Source of the DNA: Paeniglutamicibacter sp. Y32M11
GTDB lineage: Bacteria; Actinomycetota; Actinomycetes; Actinomycetales; Micrococcaceae
DNA length: 64,000 bases
Direction: 5' to 3'
Assembly (NCBI RefSeq): GCF_019285735.1
Contig: NZ_CP079107.1
Span: 620,001 to 684,000, forward strand
A model generated the notes under the pieces. It worked only from the letters and a program-made list of their open reading frames with translations, made no database searches and was not told the DNA's origin. The number at the start of each line of letters is the position of its first letter. The first letter of the stretch is position 1. Positions 26,262 to 35,410 of this stretch are shown here, in pieces. Position numbers and translations under genes: made by a program.

Positions 26262-27044
26262 ATGCGACTTATCCTCATTCGACACGGCCAGACCACCTCG
26301 AACACCGGACGCCATCTGGACACCGCAGCGCCGGGCGCGAGCCTCACCGACCTCGGTCGCGAACAGGCCCAGGCGCTGCCGGCAGCCTTGGCCGGCGCCA
26401 ACATCGAGGCGATTTACGCCTCCACGCTACGTCGCACCCAACAGACGGCCGCGCCGCTCGCGGTAGCGCTGGGCCTTGAGGTAATTGTGCGTGCCGGGCT
26501 GCGGGAAATTTCGGCCGGCGACTTGGAGATGGCCAATGATGAGGCCTCCATCGAGACGTACCTCTCGGTCACGCTGGGGTGGGCCGATGGGGTGCTGGAG
26601 ACCATGGTCACCGGAGCCGGAGAGGATGGGATGGCGGTCCTAGGGAGGTTCGACGACGTTGTAAGCGAGGTCGTGGCCTCGGGCATCGGCACCGCGGTCC
26701 TGGTGACACACGGGGCCATGATCCGGGCCTGGGCAGGAGCCCGATGCGGAAATCTCCCCGAGGGATTTGCCACCCTGAACGCCGTTTCCAATACCGGTGT
26801 CGTTGTGGTGGAGGGAACTCCGGGGAACTGGCGTGCCGAGAGCTGGCAGGAACAGGCCCTGGGGGACCCGGGCTGGCGGATGCGGCCGCTGATGGCGCGG
26901 CCGCCGAGGTTCTGGCGCGGGACTGATGCGGTAGACAGGGGAAGAACATTTCGCGGGCATCGCCAAGCCCGCATGGTCGACCAAAAAGCTTCGGGCCGGC
27001 GGGACCCTGAAAAGGATCCCGCCGGCCCGAAGCCGGAAAGCTGA
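26262..27044 (+). CDS. Histidine phosphatase family protein
   Basis: Phosphoglycerate-mutase-like phosphatase, 260 residues. The catalytic motif LIRHGQT is at residues 5-11, ASTLRRTQQTA contributes the second phosphate-binding Arg, and the later conserved His is in VLVTHGAMIRAW. ATG 26262 is chosen because GGGA lies 11 bases before it; ATG 26253 is also in frame but too close to that site. The last 18 codons read through a terminator-like hairpin (26989-27032), so the C-terminal tail is probably not part of the conserved fold. The natural substrate is unknown. Confidence 0.82.
   Translation: MRLILIRHGQTTSNTGRHLDTAAPGASLTDLGREQAQALPAALAGANIEAIYASTLRRTQQTAAPLAVALGLEVIVRAGLREISAGDLEMANDEASIETYLSVTLGWADGVLETMVTGAGEDGMAVLGRFDDVVSEVVASGIGTAVLVTHGAMIRAWAGARCGNLPEGFATLNAVSNTGVVVVEGTPGNWRAESWQEQALGDPGWRMRPLMARPPRFWRGTDAVDRGRTFRGHRQARMVDQKASGRRDPEKDPAGPKPES
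26989..27032. terminator. Terminator hairpin overlapping the end of a coding region
   Basis: CTTCGGGCCGGCGGGA (26989-27004) pairs perfectly with TCCCGCCGGCCCGAAG (27017-27032). It lies inside the last codons of the phosphatase gene and 27 bases beyond the restored purU stop, so it may serve both convergent genes. Confidence 0.7.
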
Positions 27045-27058
27045 TTCGTGCGCCGCTG

Positions 27059-27924
27059 CTAGCGCAGCACCACCGTGCGGTTGTCGTAGAGGAACACGCG
27101 TCCCTCGGCGTGCCACTTCACCGCGTTGGACAGTGCCTTGCATTCGGTGTCGCGCCCGGCGGCCACCAGATCCGCGGGGAGTAGGTGTGGTCGACGTCCT
27201 GGACCTGCTGGGAGATGATTGGTCCCTCGTCGAGCTCGGCGTTGACGTAGTGAGCTGTCGCGCCCACGGTCTTGACCCCACGGTCCCAGGCCTGGTGGTA
27301 CGGCTTGGCGCCCTTGAAGGACGGCAGGAAGGAGTGGTGGATGTTGATCGTTTTGCCGGTGAGCTTGCGGCTAAGATCGTCGCTGAGCACCTGCATGTAG
27401 CGGGCCAGCACCACCAGTTCCACGTCGAACTGGTTGATGAGCTCGAGCAGCTTGGCCTCGGCGACCGGCTTGGTCTCCGCGGTGACTGGCACGTGGAAGA
27501 AGGGCACGTTGTGCCATTCGGCGAGGCCCTGGTGGTCGGTGTGGTTGGAGACCACGGCCACCACGTCGATGGGCAGTTCGCCCAACCGTGCCCGGTGCAG
27601 CAGGTCATTGAGGCAGTGGTCGAACTTGGAGACCATGATCAGCACGCGCTTCTTGGTGCCCTTGGGATTCAGCGTCCAGGTGATGCCGTATTCCTCGGCC
27701 AGGGGCGCAAATTCGGCGCGCATGCGCTCGGTCAGTTCGGGATCATCGCTCCCGGCAACATCAACGCGCATAAAAAACTGTCCGGCCCGACGGTCACCGA
27801 AATGCTTAAGCTCGACGATGTCACGACCCTGTGCAAGGAGGAACCCGGTAACAGCGTGGACGATGCCCGGTCGTTCTGGGCAGGCGACAGTGAGAACATG
27901 TTCAATTTCATTGTGGATTTCCAT
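27059..27924 (-). pseudogene. purU: Formyltetrahydrofolate deformylase PurU, frameshifted near the C-terminus
   Basis: Hydrolyses 10-formyl-tetrahydrofolate to formate and tetrahydrofolate. An N-terminal ACT domain (HVLTVACPERPGIVHAVTGFLL) is followed by a formyl-transferase fold with VSKFDHCLNDLL, INIHHSFLPSFKGAKPYHQA and GATAHYVNAELDEGPII, which contain the catalytic Asn/His/Asp set. The start is ATG 27924, with CGGAG 8 bases upstream. After VDHTYSPR the frame shifts: the read-through product ends at 27118 with an unrelated tail, while the +1 frame gives DLVAAGRDTECKALSNAVKW to a stop at 27059. Restoring one G in a CGG run near 27172 rebuilds the family C-terminus. This is either a genuine mutation or a base-call error. 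It fits a one-carbon role beside the sox genes. Confidence 0.85.
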
Positions 27925-28082
27925 GTGTGGCACTCCGTTAGATCCGTGAAGGGGCAAGCCACAGTGGGCCGCGATAAAAGTGGATAGCCATCTATCCGCA
28001 ACAACATTTTATGGGCATGGGAGCAGCCGCTCACCGGATTTGGTGAGACGATTTTCCTCCCGATGGTGCTTATTTCCATATT

Positions 28083-28123
28083 AGTGGGCGGCCCGACGCG
28101 ATGCTCGGCACAGGCCGCCCACT
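28083..28123. terminator. Stem-loop after the sarcosine oxidase operon
   Basis: AGTGGGCGGCC (28083-28093) pairs with GGCCGCCCACT (28113-28123), an 11-bp perfect stem 24 bases beyond the soxG stop. No T run follows on the minus strand. It separates soxG from purU. Confidence 0.55.
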
Positions 28124-28146
28124 GTCTTGGTGCAGTGGAACTGGGG

Positions 28147-28764
28147 CTAAACGATGGGATCGGAAGCAAATTCCGCCATCGCGTCAAGCAGCCAGCGTGC
28201 GGTGTAGTCGGCGAAGGATGCCCGCGGAAGCAACCGGAAGGTGTCTTCGGCGCTCTTCCACAACAGTACTGGCACCGGGCCGAGCACCGTGGTGATTGCG
28301 GTTCCCACCCCGAAGCTGCGCGGATGTAGGTCCGCCGGGCAGCCCTTCTCCAGCACGAGCCGGGCGCTGGGGCCCGCCAGCTCGATGAGCGTCCGGTTGG
28401 CCGAGAGGTCTACGACCTGACCCGGGGCCTGTCCCAGCGCCCGAAGCAAGTCGTCAAGCAGCTCGGTGCCATCCGGTGCCACCAATAAGAATTCGTCCGG
28501 GCCGTTCCACAGCACCGCTGTGCCATCTGCATTCCCTGCGACTTGGCCCACCGCTGCGGGTAGGCCCACACCGGTGGTCGCGGCCAAGGCCGCGTGGGCC
28601 TCGGTTCCCGGCTCGGCGCGCAGGCCGATCTGGGTCATGAAGGCGATCTCGCGAACGCTCACGCCCCGCTCACCTAGCACCGCGCCCTGTTCAAGCGCGG
28701 ATTCGAGGTGCGCCAACGGGCTGGTGCGCAATACGGAAATATCGGTCAAAACCTGCTCAGCCAT
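28147..28764 (-). CDS. soxG: Sarcosine oxidase gamma subunit
   Basis: Small subunit of heterotetrameric sarcosine oxidase, 205 residues. It has the GcvT-like fold of SoxG, visible in [21 protein letters not shown] and [38 protein letters not shown] 28764 (MAEQVLTDI) is chosen because it gives the usual length; it overlaps the soxA end by 8 bases, so translation is coupled. It is the last gene of the order glyA-soxB-soxD-soxA-soxG. The subunit packs against alpha and helps hold the tetramer together. Confidence 0.9.
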   Translation of the reverse strand: MAEQVLTDISVLRTSPLAHLESALEQGAVLGERGVSVREIAFMTQIGLRAEPGTEAHAALAATTGVGLPAAVGQVAGNADGTAVLWNGPDEFLLVAPDGTELLDDLLRALGQAPGQVVDLSANRTLIELAGPSARLVLEKGCPADLHPRSFGVGTAITTVLGPVPVLLWKSAEDTFRLLPRASFADYTARWLLDAMAEFASDPIV

Positions 28765-31669
28765 CTCGACGGCTCCCTTCGGAATCAAAAAGTACGGTTT
28801 CGCCCACGACGACGTCGACCAGCTTGCCATCGACGTACGCCTGCAGTTCCTCGCCGATGCGGTTTCGGCCATTGGTTATGAGCGCCATGGCGAAGCTGCG
28901 GCCCAGCGCGGGGGAGTGGTAGCTGGAGGTGACATAACCCTGCATCTTCACCGGAGCAATTTCCGGGGTGATGGGGGTTCCGGCATTCACCAGCTGGGTG
29001 CCCTCGGGCAGGCGGAACGACTTGTCCGCCGGCAGCACGGTGACCAGTTGCTTGCGGTCCTCGCGCTGGTTGTCCACACGGTCGAAGGAACGCTTGCCCA
29101 CAAAGTCCTTGACCTTGGAGACGACCCATTCCATCGAGGCGTCCTGCGGGGTCACCGTGCCGTCGGTGTCCTGCCCGACGATGATGAAGCCCTTTTCGGC
29201 GCGCAGTACGTGCATGGTTTCGGTGCCGTAGGGGGTGATGTTGAATTCCTCCCCGGCCGCAGCCACGTCCTCCCAGACCTTCAGGCCGTACCAGGACGGC
29301 ACGTTGATCTCGTAGGCGAGTTCGCCGGAGAAGGAGATGCGGCAGACCCGGGCGGCGATACCCGAGGCCAGCACGGTCTCCTTGAAGGCCATAAACGGGA
29401 AGGACTCATTGTCCAGGTCCAGCTCCGGGGCGAGCTTGGCCAGCACGGCGCGGGATTTGGGTCCCACCACGGCGACGGTCGAAACCTGCTCGGTGACCGA
29501 GGTGCACTTCACGTCGAGTTCCGGCCATTCGGTCTGCAGCCATTCCTCCAACCAGTCCAGTACCTTGGCGGCACCGCCGGTGGTGGTGGTCATGAAGAAC
29601 CGGTCCTCGTCCAGGCGCAGCGTCACCCCGTCGTCGAAGATCATGCCGTCCGCTCCGCACATGAGCCCGTAGCGGGCCAGCCCGGGCTTAAGTTTCTTGA
29701 ACGCGTTGGTGTACATGCGGTTCAGGAATTCGCCGGCATCCTTCCCGCGGATCTCGATCTTGCCCAGGGTGCTGGCGTCCATGAAGCCCACCGAATCGCG
29801 CACCGCCTTGGACTCGCGGTAGACCGCGGTGTCCATGTCTTCGCCCGCCAACGGGTAGTACCAGGGACGCTTCCACTGTCCGACGTCCTCGAACAGAGCA
29901 CCGCGGTCCACATGCCACGGGTGCATGCTGGTCAGCCGGGCCGGGTCAAAGAGCTCCCCGCGTTCGCGCCCGGCCAGCGCCGCGAAGGCCACCGGGGTGT
30001 AGGGAGCACGGAACGCGGTGGTGCCGATGCCCGCCACGTCGGTGGTGCCCAGGGCGGCGGCGATCACGCCGATGGCATTGACCCCGCTGGTCTTGCCCTG
30101 ATCGTTCGCGGTGGAGATGGAGGTGTAGCGCTTCACGTGCTCCACCGAGCGCATGCCCGCACCGGTGGACCGCAGCACGTCCGCGACCGTCTGGTCGCGC
30201 TGGAAGTCCACGAAGTGGTTCTTGTAGTCTGCCGATTCGCCGGCCAGGGATGGCACCAGCCACAGCGCGCGGGACTCACCGGGGGTTTCCACCGGTGCGC
30301 TGGGCACCGTGGCGGTGGTGCTGAATCCTGCGGCGGTGGCTGCGTCGGCCCCGGCGCGGGCGCCTTCGGCCAATGCGGAGGCCAGCTCGAAGCGACCATT
30401 CATCGCACCGGCGGTTTGCTGGTTGGCCACCGGGTGTGCCGGGATAAAGGCGGAGATCGCTTCGTTCCAGCCCAGCCGGCGTTCGCGCTGGGAGTGCAGG
30501 TGCACCACCGGGTTCCAGCCGCCGGAGACGGCCAATACCTCTGTCTCGATTATCTCGGGGTCCCCGGTCAGTACACCGGCGGCATCGATGCCGCTGACGC
30601 TCACCGAGGCCAGGGACCCGTCGGGCCCGGCGGTGGTGTCGGCGATGACCGAACCCAGGATGATGCGCACGCCGCGGGCCGAAACCTCGGTGGCGCGGAT
30701 CGAGGGTTCGGAGCGTGCATCAACCACGGCAACCGCGGTGGTGCCGGTGGCCAGTAGGTCCTCAACCAGGGCGTAGGCCGAGTCGTTGGTGGTGGCCACG
30801 ACGATGTTGCTGCCCACCTGTACGCCGTAGCGGTTCAGGTAGGTGCGGGCGGCGCCGGCCATCATGATGCCCGGGCGGTCGTTGTTCTCAAAGACCAGCG
30901 GGCGTTCGTGCGCGCCGGTGGCCAACACCACCTGCTTGGCTCGGATGTGCCAGATGCGTTCGCGGGAAACCCCCGCGCCCACCTCCCCACTCAGGTGATC
31001 GGTGCGGCGCTGGAGGGCAACAAAGTAGTTGGCGTCATAGCTACCAAAGGCGGTGCTGCGTGAGAGGTAGGTGAACTCCTCGGCACCGTCCAGCGCCTCG
31101 CGGGTCTCGGCGATCCACTGTGCTGCGGGCTTCCCGTCGATGCTCTCTTTGGAGGCCGAAAGCAGCGAACCGCCTGCCTCGGGCTGCTCGTCGATGAGGA
31201 TGACGCGGGCACCGGAGGCCGCTGCCTCGCGGGCCGCGGCCAGCCCGGCGGGACCCGCTCCGATGATGAGCACATCGGTGTGCACGTGCTTGCGGTCGTA
31301 GATGGCCGAATCGGTGCGTGGATCCAGCTGACCCAGCCCCTGCAACAGGGATACGTCCATGCCGTCGGTGAGTTCCACCGTGGTGGCAGGCAGCATTGAT
31401 TCGTTCACGTGTCCGGCCCAGCGGGCGCCGATCTTGACCAGCGCGTTGGATTCTTCGACGCCGGCCGAGACGATGCCGCGGGGGCGCCCCAGGTACAGCG
31501 AGTCGCCGCAGGCCCGCACTCCGGCTCCCAGCATGGCCGAGGCGACGGTGTCCCCGGCAAAGCCGGTGTAGGAGGTGCCGTCCACGGTGAAGGTCAGCGC
31601 GCGGGTGCGGTCGATGCGGGCCGAGGTTGTAACGTCGGCGCCGAGTCGGTGCGAAGAGGTGGGGCTCAC
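28757..31669 (-). CDS. soxA: Sarcosine oxidase alpha subunit
   Basis: Large subunit of 970 residues. An N-terminal 2Fe-2S-type domain without cluster ([27 protein letters not shown]) is followed by an NAD(P)-binding flavoprotein domain ([32 protein letters not shown], residues about 130-160). The C-terminal 400 residues are a GcvT/aminomethyltransferase-like folate-binding domain ([28 protein letters not shown]). The enzyme oxidises sarcosine to glycine and passes the one-carbon unit to tetrahydrofolate as methylene-THF, making H2O2. Its start overlaps soxD by 4 bases. Length and domain order match the corynebacterial enzyme. Confidence 0.94.
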   Translation of the reverse strand: MSPTSSHRLGADVTTSARIDRTRALTFTVDGTSYTGFAGDTVASAMLGAGVRACGDSLYLGRPRGIVSAGVEESNALVKIGARWAGHVNESMLPATTVELTDGMDVSLLQGLGQLDPRTDSAIYDRKHVHTDVLIIGAGPAGLAAAREAAASGARVILIDEQPEAGGSLLSASKESIDGKPAAQWIAETREALDGAEEFTYLSRSTAFGSYDANYFVALQRRTDHLSGEVGAGVSRERIWHIRAKQVVLATGAHERPLVFENNDRPGIMMAGAARTYLNRYGVQVGSNIVVATTNDSAYALVEDLLATGTTAVAVVDARSEPSIRATEVSARGVRIILGSVIADTTAGPDGSLASVSVSGIDAAGVLTGDPEIIETEVLAVSGGWNPVVHLHSQRERRLGWNEAISAFIPAHPVANQQTAGAMNGRFELASALAEGARAGADAATAAGFSTTATVPSAPVETPGESRALWLVPSLAGESADYKNHFVDFQRDQTVADVLRSTGAGMRSVEHVKRYTSISTANDQGKTSGVNAIGVIAAALGTTDVAGIGTTAFRAPYTPVAFAALAGRERGELFDPARLTSMHPWHVDRGALFEDVGQWKRPWYYPLAGEDMDTAVYRESKAVRDSVGFMDASTLGKIEIRGKDAGEFLNRMYTNAFKKLKPGLARYGLMCGADGMIFDDGVTLRLDEDRFFMTTTTGGAAKVLDWLEEWLQTEWPELDVKCTSVTEQVSTVAVVGPKSRAVLAKLAPELDLDNESFPFMAFKETVLASGIAARVCRISFSGELAYEINVPSWYGLKVWEDVAAAGEEFNITPYGTETMHVLRAEKGFIIVGQDTDGTVTPQDASMEWVVSKVKDFVGKRSFDRVDNQREDRKQLVTVLPADKSFRLPEGTQLVNAGTPITPEIAPVKMQGYVTSSYHSPALGRSFAMALITNGRNRIGEELQAYVDGKLVDVVVGETVLFDSEGSRRDG

Positions 31670-31974
31670 TTGGTTCCTCCCTGTGCCGGGGCGTTGGTGG
31701 TCTTGATGGGTTGTGGCTCGCCGGGCTTGTAGACGGCCTTGAATTCATAGCTCACGGTGTCGCGCACCGCGTTGAACCAGCGGCGGCAGCCGCTGGAGTG
31801 CACCCAGCGTTCGGCGAAGAGCCCCTTGGGGTTCTGCCGGTAAAACAGGTAGTGCGACCATTCCTTGTCGCTGAGGCTTGCCGGATCTTCGGGGTAGGCC
31901 ACGTGGGCCTGGCCGCCGTAGTGGTATTCGGTCTCGTTTCGGGGCCCACACCAGGGGCATTCGATGAGCATCAT
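31666..31974 (-). CDS. soxD: Sarcosine oxidase delta subunit
   Basis: Zinc-binding small subunit of 102 residues. The zinc ligands are visible as CPWCG at residues 6-10, and HYGGQAHV and [13 protein letters not shown] further on. [25 protein letters not shown] is the conserved core of SoxD. It lies between soxB (18 bases upstream) and soxA (4-base overlap). Because of its size it is easily missed in annotation. Confidence 0.93.
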   Translation of the reverse strand: MMLIECPWCGPRNETEYHYGGQAHVAYPEDPASLSDKEWSHYLFYRQNPKGLFAERWVHSSGCRRWFNAVRDTVSYEFKAVYKPGEPQPIKTTNAPAQGGTK

Positions 31975-31992
31975 GTTCTGTGGTTCCCGTCT

Positions 31993-33210
31993 CTAGTGGG
32001 CCACGGCTGCGGCGCCGTGTTCGTCGATGAGGTGGCCGGTTTCGAAGCGCTCGATGGAGAATGCAGCATTAAGCGGGTGCGGTTCGTCGGTGGCGATGGT
32101 GTGGGCGAAGGTGAAACCGGCACCCGGGGTGCCCTTGAATCCGCCGGTTCCCCAACCACAGTTCACATAGAGCTGGTCGATCGGGGTCTTGGAGACGATC
32201 GGGGAGGCATCCATGGTGGTGTCCACGATGCCGCCCCAGGTACGCAAAACATGCGCCCGGGCGAAGATCGGGAAGAGTTCCACGGCAGCTGCCATCTGTT
32301 CCTCGATCACGTGGAAGGCGCCGCGCTGACCGTAGCCGTTGTAGCTGTCGATGCCCGCGCCCATGACCAATTCGCCCTTGTGTGCCTGGGAGACGTAGAC
32401 GTGCACGTGGTTGGACATGACCACCGTCGGGTGGACCGGTTCGTGCAGTTCGGAGACCAGTGCCTGCAGTGGGTGGGACTGGATGGGCAGGTCGAATCCG
32501 GCCTGCTCGGCGAGTACCGAGGAATGCCCGGCCCCGCATAGGGCGACCTTGCCGGCATTGATGGTGCCGCGGTTGGTCTTGACGCCGGTGACCCTGTTGC
32601 CGTCCTTGATAAATCCGGTGACTTCGCAGTTCTGGATGATGTCCACGCCCATTTCGTCACACTTTCGGGCGAAGGCCCAGGCGACATGGTCGTGCTTGGC
32701 GATGCCCGCACGCGGTTGGTAGGTAGCACCCAATACCGGGTAGCGGATGTCGTCCCCGATGTTGATGATCGGGCACAGTTCCTTGACCTGCTCGGGGGTG
32801 ATCCATTCGGCGTCGACGCCGTTGAGCTGGTTGGCCCCGACCCGGCGCATCGATTCACGCACGTCGCCCAGGGTGTGGGCGAGGTTCATGACCCCGCGCT
32901 GGGAGAAGAGGAAGTCGTATTCCAGTTCCTCGGGCAGTTGCTCCCAGAGCTTCAGGGAGTGCTCGTAGATGCCGGCGGATTCATCCCACAGGTAGTTGGA
33001 GCGAATGATGGTGGTATTGCGGGCCATGTTGCCGCCGGCCAGCCAGCCGCGCTCGAGCACGGCGATATTTGTCATGCCGTGGTTTTTGGCCAGGTAGTAG
33101 GCGGTGGCCAAGCCATGCCCGCCGCCACCGACGATGACCGCATCGTAGGAGGACTTGGGATCGGGGTTGCGCCAGAGGAAATCGGGGTGCTCGGGGAGAA
33201 CATCAGCCAT
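31993..33210 (-). CDS. soxB: Sarcosine oxidase beta subunit
   Basis: Catalytic FAD/FMN subunit of 405 residues. The dinucleotide-binding motif is [22 protein letters not shown] near residue 24, and [21 protein letters not shown] is the family block that contacts the flavin. [16 protein letters not shown] and [16 protein letters not shown] close the FAD domain. ATG 33210 is used, 4 bases after the glyA stop; 22 upstream in-frame codons lie within glyA and show no similarity. It forms the sarcosine oxidation site together with alpha. Confidence 0.93.
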   Translation of the reverse strand: MADVLPEHPDFLWRNPDPKSSYDAVIVGGGGHGLATAYYLAKNHGMTNIAVLERGWLAGGNMARNTTIIRSNYLWDESAGIYEHSLKLWEQLPEELEYDFLFSQRGVMNLAHTLGDVRESMRRVGANQLNGVDAEWITPEQVKELCPIINIGDDIRYPVLGATYQPRAGIAKHDHVAWAFARKCDEMGVDIIQNCEVTGFIKDGNRVTGVKTNRGTINAGKVALCGAGHSSVLAEQAGFDLPIQSHPLQALVSELHEPVHPTVVMSNHVHVYVSQAHKGELVMGAGIDSYNGYGQRGAFHVIEEQMAAAVELFPIFARAHVLRTWGGIVDTTMDASPIVSKTPIDQLYVNCGWGTGGFKGTPGAGFTFAHTIATDEPHPLNAAFSIERFETGHLIDEHGAAAVAH

Positions 33211-33214
33211 GGTC

Positions 33215-34537
33215 CTATGCTCCAATCGGGGCGAGGTTCGGGTACAGCGGGTGGGCGTTCGCCAGGGCATGCACACGGTCCTTCAGGGCCGCGAGGGTAG
33301 CCTCGTTGTTCTCCTGCGTGCCAGCGATGAGGGTCTCGGCAATGATGTCCGCGACCTCCACAAACGCTGCCTCGGAGAAACCACGGGTCGCCAGTGCCGG
33401 GGTGCCAATACGCAACCCCGAGGTGACCATCGGCGGACGCGGATCAAAGGGAACCGCATTACGGTTCACCGTGATCTCGACCTTCGCCAACAGATCTTCA
33501 CCCTGCTGCCCATCCAGCTCCGAATGACGCAAATCCACCAGCACCAGGTGCACATCGGTGCCACCGGTAAGCACCGAAATGCCGACCGCAGCAACATCCG
33601 GAGCACCCAAACGCTCGGCCAGAATGTGCGCACCGGCCAGCGTACGGACCTGACGATCCTTGAACTCCTCGGACGCGGCGATCTTAAACGCCACGGCCTT
33701 ACCGGCAATCACATGCTCCAACGGGCCACCCTGCTGACCGGGGAACACCGCAGAATTAATCTTCTTGGCGATATCCGCATCGTTGGTCAGGATGATCCCG
33801 CCACGCGGACCGGCCAGCGTCTTATGCGTGGTGGAGGACACCACGTGAGCGTGCGGCACCGGTGAGGGGTGCAGCCCGGCGGCAACCAACCCGGCGAAGT
33901 GAGCCATGTCCACAAACAGGTACGCACCGACCTTGTCGGCAATCGCACGGAAGCGTTCGAAGTCCAACTGCCGCGGGTACGCGGACCAGCCGGCAACAAT
34001 CATCTTCGGGGAGTGCTCAATGGCCAGGGCTTCGACCTTGTCCATGTCCACCACCAGGGTGTCCTCTTCCACGCCGTACGGGACGATGTTGTAGAGGCGG
34101 CCGGAGAAGTTGATCTTCATGCCGTGGGTCAGGTGACCACCGTGCGCCAGGTTCAGGCCCATGATGGTGTCACCCGGACGGATCAGCGCGTGCATCACCG
34201 AGGCGTTAGCCTGGGCGCCGGAGTGCGGCTGCACGTTCGCGTATTCGGCACCGAAGAGGGCTTTGACCCGCTCGAGGGCCAGGGTTTCCACCACGTCGAC
34301 CTCTTCGCAGCCACCGTAGTAGCGGCGTCCCGGGTATCCCTCGGCGTACTTGTTGGTCAGCACCGAACCCTGCGCCTGCATCACGGCCAGGGCCGTGTGG
34401 TTCTCCGAGGCGATCATTTCCAGGCCACGCTGCTGGCGAGCCAGTTCGGCGTCGATCCGCTCCGCAATCTCCGGATCCAGGGTGTTAATGCTCTCGGTTA
34501 GCGTTGACTCGACAAGTGTGGTGTTCAGGGCCGTCAT
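33215..34537 (-). CDS. glyA: Serine hydroxymethyltransferase
   Basis: PLP enzyme of 440 residues that interconverts glycine plus methylene-THF with serine plus THF. The PLP lysine is in [14 protein letters not shown], and other conserved blocks are [29 protein letters not shown] and [14 protein letters not shown]-like sequence. ATG 34537 follows AGGAGTG at good spacing; 26 upstream in-frame codons have no similarity. It heads the sox operon, which makes both of its substrates, so it is probably a catabolic second copy rather than the housekeeping enzyme. Its promoter region holds a TGATATATCA palindrome shared with the divergent GntR gene. Confidence 0.93.
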   Translation of the reverse strand: MTALNTTLVESTLTESINTLDPEIAERIDAELARQQRGLEMIASENHTALAVMQAQGSVLTNKYAEGYPGRRYYGGCEEVDVVETLALERVKALFGAEYANVQPHSGAQANASVMHALIRPGDTIMGLNLAHGGHLTHGMKINFSGRLYNIVPYGVEEDTLVVDMDKVEALAIEHSPKMIVAGWSAYPRQLDFERFRAIADKVGAYLFVDMAHFAGLVAAGLHPSPVPHAHVVSSTTHKTLAGPRGGIILTNDADIAKKINSAVFPGQQGGPLEHVIAGKAVAFKIAASEEFKDRQVRTLAGAHILAERLGAPDVAAVGISVLTGGTDVHLVLVDLRHSELDGQQGEDLLAKVEITVNRNAVPFDPRPPMVTSGLRIGTPALATRGFSEAAFVEVADIIAETLIAGTQENNEATLAALKDRVHALANAHPLYPNLAPIGA

Positions 34538-34574
34538 CCAGCATTCACTCCTTGAAGTACAAGTTGTTGATGAT

Positions 34575-34584
34575 TGATATATCA
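34575..34584. promoter_or_regulatory. Palindromic operator between glyA and the GntR gene
   Basis: TGATATATCA is a perfect 10-bp palindrome, within TTGATATATCAG, 38 bases before the glyA start. AT-rich dyads of this kind are common targets of GntR/FadR-type regulators such as the divergent gene. Confidence 0.5.
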
Positions 34585-34703
34585 GAACTGAGTGCAATGC
34601 TATGATGGGGATCACACGGTGTCAATAGCCCCCTCAAATAAGTCTCGACGCCGAGCGAACTACAGTGATTCCGACCCCTAGACACAGTGAAGGAAACCTC
34701 CGC

Positions 34704-35375
34704 ATGAGTATCATCTCCGCAAGCCCGGAGGTTCTGGGCGCGCCTATTTCCCTGGCCGAGCAGGCCTATCGGGACATCCGTGACCGCCTGATCATGCTGG
34801 ACATTCGTCCCGGGGAACCGATCAACGACGGACAACTTTCCCTAGAACTCGGGGTGGGGCGCACCCCCGTACGCGAAGCGCTCAAGCGTTTAGAGATCGA
34901 TCACCTGGTTGTTTCGTATCCGCGCCGGGGAACCTTCGCCACCATCGTTGACATCACCGAACTCGCGGATGTCTCCGAACTTCGACGCTCCCTCGAGCCG
35001 CTGGCCGCTCGCAAGGCGGCACTTAATGCCTCGGAAAGCGACCGCACCGCGCTCAGCGACTTGGCCCGCGATATCGCGCGGCTCGGTGAACGGAACGTGG
35101 ACAAGCGTGGCTTGATGGAATACGACCTCAGCGTTCATCGGCTCATCTATCGAGCCGCGGGAAATCCGCACCTCGAAGAGGCGCTGATCCGGCTGGACAA
35201 TCTGGCCACGCGCATTTGGTGCCTCGTGCTGGACAAGGTTCCAACGATTGAAGGGCACATCGAAGAGCACATTGACCTGCTCGAGGCCATTGTTGCCGGT
35301 GAGTCCGAGAAGGCTGGCGCCCTGGCGCTGGAACACATCACCAGTTTTGAACAGACGATTCGCGCCGTCCTCTAA
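34704..35375 (+). CDS. GntR-family regulator, FCD (FadR) subfamily
   Basis: Transcriptional regulator of 223 residues. The winged helix reads QAYRDIRDRLIMLDIRPGEPINDGQLSLELGVGRTPVREALKRLEID, and the all-helical FCD domain that follows has metal-ligand positions in EYDLSVHRLIYRAAGN and EEHIDLLEAIVAGE. ATG 34704 is used because AAGGA lies 9 bases before it; 13 in-frame codons upstream are poorly supported. It is divergent from glyA-soxBDAG and is the natural candidate to control that operon in response to sarcosine, glycine or a related acid. Confidence 0.88.
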   Translation: MSIISASPEVLGAPISLAEQAYRDIRDRLIMLDIRPGEPINDGQLSLELGVGRTPVREALKRLEIDHLVVSYPRRGTFATIVDITELADVSELRRSLEPLAARKAALNASESDRTALSDLARDIARLGERNVDKRGLMEYDLSVHRLIYRAAGNPHLEEALIRLDNLATRIWCLVLDKVPTIEGHIEEHIDLLEAIVAGESEKAGALALEHITSFEQTIRAVL

Positions 35376-35410
35376 TCGAATGTCCGCGCGCGGGGGATCC
35401 TGAACGCCGA

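Noticed and set aside
28466-30757. A 763-codon open frame on the plus strand opposite soxA and soxG
   Set aside because: It is antisense to well-conserved sarcosine oxidase genes, has Gly/His/Val-rich composition typical of high-GC shadow frames, and matches no family.
34538-34703. Possible glycine riboswitch before glyA-sox
   Set aside because: The gap is too short for the tandem aptamer structure and lacks its conserved core; the palindrome fits a protein operator better.
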